From assembly GCA_030636885.1 (NCBI GenBank), contig DAOVVY010000039.1:1-7472 (forward strand): a stretch of DNA of 7,472 nucleotides, given 5' to 3'. Made by a program: the position numbers and the translations under genes. This DNA is from Candidatus Nanohaloarchaea archaeon (GTDB taxonomy: Archaea > EX4484-52 > GLR71). The notes beneath the pieces are model-generated. The model saw nothing but the letters and a program-made list of their open reading frames with translations, was not told the DNA's origin and ran no database searches. Positions within the stretch are counted from its first letter, which is position 1. Each line of letters opens with the position of its first letter. Of this stretch, positions 1 through 5,043 are shown piece after piece.

Positions 1-1
1 A

Positions 2-994
2 GCAGATATGTCTGCAATCCTTGACTACGAAAAAGAAAAAAGCAATGCTGAAGTTGAGATACGCATGCTCAAAGAAGAGATTGGCGACTTAAATCTGGCT
101 TTAGACAACAAGAAAAAAGATATGGATACAAGTTCTGATGATATTCAGAATTTAGAGAAAAAACGCCAAGACTTGAAAGAGAAGATATCAAAGATTAAAG
201 AGAACCGAAAGACAATCTATGAGCAGAACATCATGCTTCAACAAGAAATTGAAGATTTACGGATACGAAAAGCACGGCTTGAGGCAGAACTTGAAAATCT
301 TCTAATTGCTTATGAAAAATACAAGGACCGGACCGACCTGAAAAAGGACGACCCTGAAAAGCTTCAGATGGGTTTGAGAAAGATTGACCGTGAGATGCGC
401 GCACTGGGTCCCGTCAACCAGAAAGCGATTGAAGAATATAACATATTTGCCCAGGACTTTGATGATTTCAACGAGAAGGTAGAAAAACTTGCTGACGAGA
501 GAAAATCAATAATATCTATGATCGAGGACATCGAGAACAAACGCCGGGACATATTCCGGGTTGCATTTGAAAAAGTTGCAGAAGATTTCACGGGTGTCTA
601 TGCCGACCTGACAGACGGTAAAGCCAACCTGCGCCTTGAAGACCCGAAAGACATAGAGTCCGGTCTGATAATCGAGGCAGAGCCCAAAGACAAGAAACTA
701 TTGAGCATCGACTCGCTTTCAGGCGGTGAGAAGACCATGGCCGCAACCGCATTCCTGTTCGCGCTCCAGAAGTTCAGTCCCGCACCGTTCTACATCCTTG
801 ACGAGATTGATGCCGCCCTTGACAAGAAAAATTCAGGGACTATAGGTGAGCTGATAAAAGAATATGCTGGTAACTCACAATTCTTGGTTATATCGCACAA
901 CGACGTACTGGTCCACAACGCATTCAGGGTTTATGGTGTGTCGATGCAGAAGGGCGCATCCCAGATAGTCGGTGTCGAACTGGAAGATAAATAG
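2..994 (+). CDS. smc: Chromosome segregation protein SMC, C-terminal part (5' end cut by window)
   Basis: SMC is the ATPase of the condensin-like complex that compacts and separates the chromosome together with a kleisin (ScpA). The frame is open from base 2; the ATG at 8 is an internal methionine, so about two thirds of the protein (N-terminal ATPase half, first coiled-coil arm, hinge) lies left of the window. Counting from that ATG, residues 1-115 are charged, heptad-like coiled coil. Residues 134-144 (LGPVNQKAIEE) match the SMC-specific segment before the C-terminal ATPase half. The ABC signature LSGGEK is at 237-242, Walker B FYILDEID at 261-268 with the D-loop just after, and the H-loop histidine at 297 in FLVISHND. 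All catalytic elements of this half are intact. It ends with TAG, and an in-frame TGA follows after one lysine codon. No scpA or scpB gene follows; the next gene is convergent, 18 bases away. Rad50 is less likely because of the LGPVN segment and the SMC-type LSGGEK. Confidence 0.96.
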   Translation, partial: ADMSAILDYEKEKSNAEVEIRMLKEEIGDLNLALDNKKKDMDTSSDDIQNLEKKRQDLKEKISKIKENRKTIYEQNIMLQQEIEDLRIRKARLEAELENLLIAYEKYKDRTDLKKDDPEKLQMGLRKIDREMRALGPVNQKAIEEYNIFAQDFDDFNEKVEKLADERKSIISMIEDIENKRRDIFRVAFEKVAEDFTGVYADLTDGKANLRLEDPKDIESGLIIEAEPKDKKLLSIDSLSGGEKTMAATAFLFALQKFSPAPFYILDEIDAALDKKNSGTIGELIKEYAGNSQFLVISHNDVLVHNAFRVYGVSMQKGASQIVGVELEDK

Positions 995-1012
995 AAATGA
1001 TAATTTAAAACC

Positions 1013-1336
1013 TTATATCTTTTTTCTGTAATATTTTAATTCTGGGTTGAATTCGTTTGGTATTGTTTCAAGAAATCCATGTTCTACAAGATTATCACAG
1101 GCTGCTTCTATCTCAATATTAGTTATATCCTTTATTGGTACACCATAATGACTGAAAAATCCATCAGATCTTTTCCATAGATTTGATATTTCTTCGAATT
1201 TATGGTTTATGACATTGAACACATAATTAGCATTTATTGTCTCTTTTGAACTTTCTACAAAGTCCTGAATTAGTAAGAGTTCTACCATCGTGGATATATC
1301 ATTATTTGATTTCAGCGAGAGTCCGACAATGACACC
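1013..1336 (-). CDS. 3' continuation of the BtpA-family gene beyond the in-frame TAG
   Basis: The segment is in exactly the same frame as the BtpA part and open for 107 codons to a TAA at 1013-1015. It begins GVIVGLSLKSNNDIST, which fits the (AD)GxIVGtSLK ending of BtpA proteins, so it is read as the missing final barrel strand and loop. After it come a helix (MVELLLIQDFVESSKE) and a tail of about 75 residues ending ACDNLVEHGFLE...YYRKKI, which resembles a small winged-helix fold; that fold call is inference. Joined through the TAG, the protein would be 322 residues, longer than the usual 250-280 of the family. A stand-alone 91-residue ORF could start at ATG 1288, but no ribosome binding site precedes it and it would leave the conserved GVIVGLSLK codons untranslated. 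Best reading: the distal part of one interrupted or recoded gene. Confidence 0.7.
   Translation of the reverse strand, partial: GVIVGLSLKSNNDISTMVELLLIQDFVESSKETINANYVFNVINHKFEEISNLWKRSDGFFSHYGVPIKDITNIEIEAACDNLVEHGFLETIPNEFNPELKYYRKKI
1020..1025 (+). terminator. T-tract, probable terminator of smc
   Basis: Six consecutive T residues lie 26 bases after the smc stop, with no hairpin before them. Archaeal RNA polymerase stops at plain T-tracts. The tract lies inside the 3' end of the convergent btpA-like frame. Confidence 0.4.
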
Positions 1337-1339
1337 CTA
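1337..1339 (-). other. In-frame TAG codon inside the BtpA barrel gene
   Basis: The + strand reads cta, i.e. TAG on the coding strand. It lies between ...QQLYNT and GVIVGLSLK, at codon 215 counted from ATG 1981, where family members usually have the D of a DG pair. No frameshift is needed: both sides are in one frame. It may be a nonsense mutation, a base-call error, or a sense-decoded amber codon. Confidence 0.85.
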
Positions 1340-1981
1340 TGTATTATATAGCTGTTGGGGTGCATTTTCTGGTGTAACGCCTGCGCCGACAATAAGTGGA
1401 AAATCATCAATGATTTCTCTAAATTTTTGAATCTTTTCAATCGGAGTTTCCATTCCTGTGCCTGAACCAGTAACAACGATTGCATCCGCCAGTTTCATTG
1501 CATCTTTAAGATCTGATATAAGCTGTTCTTCAGTATTTATGATTGATTCATAATATTTTGGCCACACACCGCCTAAGACCGCAATATCTTTGTGTCTCTC
1601 TCTGCATTCTTCATAAAAGGGTACATTAAGTTCTATGTCTGATTGATATTTTCCAGCCACATAATCTAATTGGATGAATTTTGCATCATATTTTTCAGCC
1701 AATTCAAAAGCATTTTTATATTCATTAGGTAAGATATTAATCCCTACAGTAATTTCTGTTCCTCGCTCTTGAATAGCTTGAAGCACTTTTTCAACACCAT
1801 CAGTTGATCCATGATAATTCTCAACGATAATGACATCAAATCCTCCTTGTTCATATATCTCAAGTTCTTCGAGTGCTTTGGGTGCAGGGTCTTTTCCTGT
1901 ATATTTTTCTGAAAGATGCAGCATTCCTATTCTAGGGGGTTTGTATCCAAATACTTTATAGAAGTTGTTATCTGTCTCCAT
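1337..1981 (-). CDS. BtpA family TIM-barrel protein, part upstream of an in-frame TAG
   Basis: The 214 residues match the BtpA/SgcQ family (cyanobacterial photosystem I biogenesis factor BtpA, enteric SgcQ). Archaeal members are predicted phosphate-binding TIM barrels of unknown substrate. Seen here: strand 1 IGMLHL near residue 19, the VIIVENYHG segment near 50, AVLGGVWPKY near 140, the highly typical IVVTGSGTGMETP near 170, and LIVGAGVTPENA near 200. Translation then meets TAG at 1337-1339, before the family's last barrel strand, which is found in frame just beyond (see the next entry). As a 214-residue product the barrel would be incomplete. The start is uncertain: ATG at 1981 is preferred because the family core begins 15-20 residues later. 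A GTG at 1996 would add five residues and lies about 25 bases from a TATA-like box. AGGTG at 1998-1994 may instead be a distant ribosome binding site. No operon partner; the gene diverges from the Nudix gene. Confidence 0.88.
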   Translation of the reverse strand: METDNNFYKVFGYKPPRIGMLHLSEKYTGKDPAPKALEELEIYEQGGFDVIIVENYHGSTDGVEKVLQAIQERGTEITVGINILPNEYKNAFELAEKYDAKFIQLDYVAGKYQSDIELNVPFYEECRERHKDIAVLGGVWPKYYESIINTEEQLISDLKDAMKLADAIVVTGSGTGMETPIEKIQKFREIIDDFPLIVGAGVTPENAPQQLYNT

Positions 1982-2016
1982 ACAATATATATGCACCTGA
2001 AAATTATTAAATTTAC

Positions 2017-2024
2017 TTTTAAAT
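2017..2024 (-). promoter_or_regulatory. TATA-like box of the BtpA-family gene
   Basis: On the - strand the bases read ATTTAAAA, preceded by a purine-rich AGGAGGG that could act as a BRE. The centre is about 25 bases from the GTG at 1996 and 40 from the ATG at 1981. A second AT-rich stretch (2003-2015) would place initiation near 1981, so the exact box is uncertain. Confidence 0.45.
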
Positions 2025-2047
2025 CCCTCCTAATTAATTGCTAAACC

Positions 2048-2055
2048 ATTTAAAC
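2048..2055 (+). promoter_or_regulatory. TATA box of the Nudix gene
   Basis: ATTTAAAC is centred about 26 bases before the ATG at 2077. Initiation would fall at or beside the start codon, implying a leaderless mRNA; no ribosome binding site is present. The box position argues against the longer reading from TTG 2038, because the promoter would then lie inside the coding region. Confidence 0.6.
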
Positions 2056-2076
2056 CATAAAATCCAATCTATCTCT

Positions 2077-2589
2077 ATGGAACTGATAAGAGAGATAAGT
2101 CTTGAGGATTTAGGATATGATAATAATTCTGATCCTGAAAAAAGATACAGGCTTCGCAAGGCATCAAGAGCGATTGTCATAAACGATGAAAACAAGATTG
2201 CTCTCCTTTTCGTATTAAAACACAATTATCACAAGCTTCCGGGTGGTGGTCTTGAGCCGGGAGAAGACACAAAGACAGCATTAAAACGCGAAGTGATGGA
2301 AGAGACAGGCTGCAACATCAAGATAAAAAGCGATATAGGTATCATAATAGAATACCGCGATGACAATGATATGCTCCAGATCTCATATTGCTATCTCACA
2401 GAAGTGTACGGAGATATGAAAGCGCCATCTTTCACAGAAAAAGAGAAATCAGACGGTTTCAAGATAAAATGGGTAAAAATTGTTGATGCAATGAAACTTC
2501 TAAAAAATGACAGTCCTAGGACCCAAAGCGGCAAATTCATACAGAAAAGAGACTTGGCTTTCATTAAAAAATATGTTGATTTTATCTAA
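2077..2589 (+). CDS. Nudix (MutT-like) hydrolase
   Basis: A 170-residue enzyme predicted to hydrolyse a nucleoside diphosphate linked to another moiety, with divalent metal. The Nudix box is complete at residues 57-79: G57, E63 and the R71-E-V-M-E-E-T-G78 core, including the metal-binding glutamates 72, 75 and 76. The preceding HKLPGGGLEPGE is the usual entry to the box, and ARG/ADP-ribose-type extra markers are not evident, so the substrate cannot be assigned. An N-terminal stretch of about 28 charged residues (LEDLGYDNN...RYRLRK) precedes the first fold strand RAIVINDENKIALL. The frame extends upstream to a TTG at 2038, but ATG 2077 is chosen because a TATA box sits 26 bases before it. The gene is divergent from the BtpA-family gene and convergent with the next gene, 16 bases from its stop. 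Confidence 0.93.
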   Translation: MELIREISLEDLGYDNNSDPEKRYRLRKASRAIVINDENKIALLFVLKHNYHKLPGGGLEPGEDTKTALKREVMEETGCNIKIKSDIGIIIEYRDDNDMLQISYCYLTEVYGDMKAPSFTEKEKSDGFKIKWVKIVDAMKLLKNDSPRTQSGKFIQKRDLAFIKKYVDFI

Positions 2590-2605
2590 AATAATCAATA
2601 ATTAA

Positions 2606-2920
2606 TTACGAAAACAATTTCGCATAATACTCTTTCTTGGTCACTGCATCAAACGGTGACAGGTCTCCTTCTTTAAATATGAGATATCCTTTTTCATGCA
2701 TCTCACACAGCTTATCCTCAAGTTCAAAAAGCGTATTCCTGATATCTGGATGTATCTTGAAAGCATCATAGGTCCATCCTTCTATAATTTTCGAAACCGC
2801 GCCATCAATAACCTTTCCATCTATCCCATTCTGCTTGACAAGTCTGTAACCTGTCAAGAATGCATCATAGGTTTTTTCAGCATTTTCAAACATAGGCGCA
2901 TAATCAACAATAGTCACCAT
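2606..2920 (-). CDS. Hypothetical protein, 104 residues
   Basis: I do not recognise the family. The protein is soluble-looking, mostly predicted helical, and acidic to neutral, with one cysteine (72) and no signal peptide or membrane segment. Visible segments are an aromatic N-terminus (YAPMFENAEKTYDAFLTGYR), a central helix (VIDGAVSKIIEGWTYDAF), an amphipathic helix (RNTLFELEDKLCEMHEKG) and a C-terminal DAVTKKEYYAKLF. The ATG is followed directly by GTG; the ATG is chosen because a TATA-like box lies about 26 bases upstream, as for other leaderless genes here. Coding is supported by its own promoter, a convergent end with the Nudix gene, and a clean stop (TAA). The + frame over the same bases looks random by comparison. 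Confidence 0.72.
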   Translation of the reverse strand: MVTIVDYAPMFENAEKTYDAFLTGYRLVKQNGIDGKVIDGAVSKIIEGWTYDAFKIHPDIRNTLFELEDKLCEMHEKGYLIFKEGDLSPFDAVTKKEYYAKLFS

Positions 2921-2940
2921 ACTCTAAATTGATGCCCCTA

Positions 2941-2950
2941 TTAATAAATA
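2941..2950 (-). promoter_or_regulatory. TATA box of the 104-residue gene, between two TGATGCCC copies
   Basis: On the - strand the sequence is TATTTATTAA, centred about 26 bases before the ATG, consistent with a leaderless mRNA. The 8-base repeat TGATGCCC occurs at 2930-2937 and 2959-2966, on either side of the box, and could be a regulator binding site. Confidence 0.5.
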
Positions 2951-2985
2951 TCTCAATCTGATGCCCAAATACACACAAAAACCCC

Positions 2986-2999
2986 TATACATATATATA
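2986..2999 (+). promoter_or_regulatory. TATA box of the DUF5679 gene
   Basis: An alternating TA stretch (ctatacatatatata) ends about 35 bases before the ATG at 3034. Initiation about 25 bases downstream of the box would give a short leader of roughly 15 bases, containing the ribosome binding site at 3022-3028. Confidence 0.55.
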
Positions 3000-3021
3000 C
3001 ACCCCTAAACCATTATCAGAT

Positions 3022-3028
3022 AGGTGAT
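3022..3028 (+). promoter_or_regulatory. Strong ribosome binding site of the DUF5679 gene
   Basis: AGGTGAT is a seven-base match to the complement of the archaeal 16S rRNA 3' end, five bases before ATG 3034. It is the best such site in the window and fixes the start of this very short gene; several neighbours have none. Confidence 0.7.
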
Positions 3029-3033
3029 ATCTT

Positions 3034-3174
3034 ATGGTAGAAGCTTATTGTATGAAATGCAAAGAAAAACGAGAAATGAAAGACGCAGAGAAAGTAACAA
3101 TGAAGAACGGAAGACCTGCAACAAAGGGAATCTGCCCTGTATGCGGAACAAAGATGTTCAAGATTGGCGCATAA
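3034..3174 (+). CDS. Small zinc-ribbon protein, DUF5679 type (46 residues)
   Basis: The protein has two CxxC knuckles, C6-M-K-C9 and C34-P-V-C37, spaced as in a one-zinc ribbon, with a basic stretch KNGRPATKGICP before the second knuckle. This matches the short archaeal and bacterial DUF5679 family (starting like MVEAYCMKCKEKREM), whose role is unknown; the family is related in look to ribosomal-type zinc ribbons with TMKNGRPAxxGxCPxCGTK. The start is set by AGGTGAT five bases upstream. The gene has its own promoter, diverges from the 104-residue gene and is followed by a T-tract, so it is transcribed alone. The strong ribosome binding site suggests high expression. The family call comes from recognised sequence pattern; the function is not known. 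Confidence 0.9.
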   Translation: MVEAYCMKCKEKREMKDAEKVTMKNGRPATKGICPVCGTKMFKIGA

Positions 3175-3203
3175 GGCCATAATAAAAAACATCAATAGTT
3201 AAC

Positions 3204-3220
3204 TTTTTTCTTTTTTTATT
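3204..3220 (+). terminator. T-tract terminator after the DUF5679 gene
   Basis: Seventeen bases are almost all T (ttttttctttttttatt), 30 bases after the stop and without a hairpin, as expected for an archaeal intrinsic terminator. It separates this gene from the channel gene promoter. Confidence 0.65.
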
Positions 3221-3239
3221 ATTCTTTCTCAAAAAAACC

Positions 3240-3253
3240 AAACACATAAATAC
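3240..3253 (+). promoter_or_regulatory. Promoter element of the MscS-family gene
   Basis: AAACACATAAATAC contains a TATA box centred about 26 bases before ATG 3275, implying a leaderless or nearly leaderless mRNA. GGAG at 3260-3263 lies 11 bases from the ATG, too far to be a good ribosome binding site. Thirteen of fourteen bases recur before the DUF2270 gene at the same distance from its ATG. Confidence 0.6.
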
Positions 3254-3274
3254 CTATACGGAGAATAACATCTT

Positions 3275-4360
3275 ATGTCTTTGAATGAAACCCTAACTGA
3301 GTATATCACAATTTTGATCGGCACATCGCCAGATGCGATTGAATCCTCAATAATCACGGCAGTATTCATCCTTTTTTCATCATTTGTCATAGCACTGATT
3401 ATCAATTTCATATTCGAGAAGATTTTCACGCGAATAACGGCAAAGACAAAATTTTCTTTTGACGACCTCATACTCTCAGCTCTGAAAAAACCGATATTCA
3501 ACACAGTGATTATTGCAGGTACTTATACTGCGCTTGAAGTAGTGTACGTATCAGGAAAATTCCTAACAGTAATTGATAACATCTTGCTTTCAATCATGAT
3601 TATTGTCTGGATGTTTGCAGCGATCAAGGTCAACAAGATATTTTTTGAGCACATATTTACAAAAATGACAGCAAAGACGCACAGTGACATGGATGACGAG
3701 ATACTTCCTTTACTGAAAAGCATATCCAATCTCATCTTGATCTTTATAGGTCTCATGATTCTCATGAAATCCGTCTGGAGTTTTGACATAACACCGATCC
3801 TTGCGTCAGCAGGTGTCTTAGGGTTTGCAGTAGCCTTTGCCGCAAAAGATGCGATATCACAGCTGTTCGGCGGTATCTCTATATATTTCGACCGACCGTT
3901 CAAGAAGGGTGACAGGATTGAGATAGATGGTGGCGAAATAGGTATAGTTGATGAGATTGGGTTAAGAAGCACAAGGATACGCAATTTTTTTAATAACATG
4001 ATCATAATCCCAAACAGTACGATTGCAAACAGCAAGATAATAAACTATAATTCTCCAAATAACAAGATGATGGTAAAGATCATGATCGGTGCAGCCTACG
4101 GTTCAGATGTCGCCAAAGTGAAAAAAGTTCTGTTAGGTATCGCAACATCAATTGAGGAAGTACTAGACAATCCTGCACCGAACATAAGATTTGACAACCA
4201 TGGTGAATCAAGCCTTGACTTTGCAATAATCATGTGGGTACGAAATCCAAGTGATAAGATGACCATCCGTGACAAGGTAAACACCGCAATCGACAAAGAA
4301 TTCAGGAAGCACAAGATTGACATACCATTCCCTACAAGGACAATAATCCAGAAAAGATAA
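3275..4360 (+). CDS. MscS-family small-conductance mechanosensitive ion channel
   Basis: The 361-residue membrane channel is predicted to open under membrane tension and release solutes on osmotic downshock. Predicted helices lie at about 22-46, 73-93, 97-120 and 147-169. The pore helix follows at about 173-205: ASAGVLGFAVAFAAKDAISQ with the Gly/Ala packing pattern of MscS TM3, then LFGGISIYFDRPFKKGDRI, the family signature. The beta domain follows, with IPNSTIANSKIINY at 245-258, then the alpha/beta C-terminal domain ending in PFPTRTI. With about five helices it has two more than E. coli MscS (286 residues, three). Residues 47-71 and 124-148 are internal repeats of each other (15 of 25 identical), so the extra helices arose by duplication of a hairpin and its cytoplasmic loop. 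It has its own promoter and is followed by a T-tract. Confidence 0.95.
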   Translation: MSLNETLTEYITILIGTSPDAIESSIITAVFILFSSFVIALIINFIFEKIFTRITAKTKFSFDDLILSALKKPIFNTVIIAGTYTALEVVYVSGKFLTVIDNILLSIMIIVWMFAAIKVNKIFFEHIFTKMTAKTHSDMDDEILPLLKSISNLILIFIGLMILMKSVWSFDITPILASAGVLGFAVAFAAKDAISQLFGGISIYFDRPFKKGDRIEIDGGEIGIVDEIGLRSTRIRNFFNNMIIIPNSTIANSKIINYNSPNNKMMVKIMIGAAYGSDVAKVKKVLLGIATSIEEVLDNPAPNIRFDNHGESSLDFAIIMWVRNPSDKMTIRDKVNTAIDKEFRKHKIDIPFPTRTIIQKR

Positions 4361-4377
4361 TTTTTCTTTTTTCTTTC
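4361..4377 (+). terminator. T-tract terminator after the MscS-family gene
   Basis: The tract tttttcttttttctttc starts at the base after the TAA stop, with no hairpin. It would end the channel transcript just before the next gene's promoter. Confidence 0.6.
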
Positions 4378-4379
4378 AA

Positions 4380-4393
4380 AAACACATATATAC
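4380..4393 (+). promoter_or_regulatory. Promoter element of the DUF2270-type gene
   Basis: AAACACATATATAC has its TATA centre about 27 bases before ATG 4416, giving a leaderless mRNA; no ribosome binding site is seen. It is nearly identical to the element at 3240-3253. Confidence 0.6.
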
Positions 4394-4415
4394 GACCGGC
4401 AACAACATATCTATT

Positions 4416-5024
4416 ATGTCTAAGATACCGCTGACAGATGACTCTGCAATCAGGCTCTATGATTCACTCTATACAGGTTACGTCAGCAACAGGAACAAAG
4501 AGATTGACCGTATTGACAATTCTACAGGGTGGAGTGTGGGTATATTGGTTCTGTCTTTATCATTGATGATAAATGCAGGTATTGAATATTATCTGATACC
4601 TTTATCATTATTTTTCGTAATCACCTTCTGGCTCAAAGAAGCAAGAAGATACATATATTACATGTTCTGGTCTCTGAAAGAAAGTGAGATGGAGAATGAG
4701 ATATCATCCATATTGAATACAAGACAGATGGACCCTGAAAAGGTAGAGGAGATAATTAGTCTAAAACAACCACTGTCTATACTTTCAGAGTCAAAATCAT
4801 TGTATGTCAGGTTCTATCGTTCATATTTCTGGATGGTACTTATAATCTATATAACCACAGTCCTTACTGCTTTAAGGCAAGGTGCATTGTCATCCAATAT
4901 AATCAGTGCAATTTTCATTGCAACTTTTGTAATGCTCGCAATCATTGCATACCATGGAAAAGATGAGTTCATACTTCCTAGAAAGACCATGATGCGCATG
5001 GGCATCTGTAGGCATCATAAATGA
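4416..5024 (+). CDS. DUF2270-type integral membrane protein
   Basis: A 202-residue protein of unknown function found in archaea and bacteria. Four hydrophobic segments are predicted at about 38-54, 58-74, 136-153 and 160-179, arranged as two hairpins around a charged cytoplasmic stretch (86-130) rich in E and K. The family marks I recognise are LYTGYVSNRNKEIDRIDNST before helix 1 (an N-terminal R/D-rich helix followed by a W) and EARRYIYYMFW at 75-85 right after helix 2. The C-terminus is short and basic (RKTMMRMGICRHHK). ATG 4416 is chosen for the TATA box 27 bases upstream. The stop is TGA. The gene lies 55 bases after the channel gene but has its own promoter, and it converges with the next gene 19 bases on. 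The DUF2270 assignment rests on recalled pattern, not on an alignment. Confidence 0.8.
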   Translation: MSKIPLTDDSAIRLYDSLYTGYVSNRNKEIDRIDNSTGWSVGILVLSLSLMINAGIEYYLIPLSLFFVITFWLKEARRYIYYMFWSLKESEMENEISSILNTRQMDPEKVEEIISLKQPLSILSESKSLYVRFYRSYFWMVLIIYITTVLTALRQGALSSNIISAIFIATFVMLAIIAYHGKDEFILPRKTMMRMGICRHHK

Positions 5025-5043
5025 AATTAAAAGTTCAAACAGA

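Noticed and set aside
1289..1340. Frameshift explanation for the split BtpA-family gene
   Set aside because: The two parts are in the same frame; only the one TAG codon separates them, so no inserted or deleted base is required.
1982..1996. GTG 1996 as the BtpA-family start
   Set aside because: It adds five residues outside the family core, and the GTG is part of an AGGTG that may be a ribosome binding site. Kept as an alternative, not as the main call.
2038..2076. Longer Nudix reading starting at TTG 2038
   Set aside because: The stretch contains the TATA box for the gene, and ATG 2077 is positioned 26 bases from it, as at other genes here.
2609..2622. Small inverted repeat CGAAA-acaa-TTTCG after the Nudix gene
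   Set aside because: A five-base stem of mostly A-T pairs without a following T-tract is too weak to call a terminator, and it lies in the end of the convergent gene.
2696..2932. + strand ORF opposite the 104-residue gene
   Set aside because: No promoter or ribosome binding site precedes it, it runs into the intergenic promoter area, and its composition looks random.
3523..4035. Long - strand ORF opposite the channel gene
   Set aside because: It is fully antisense to strongly conserved MscS coding sequence and its translation shows no recognisable pattern.
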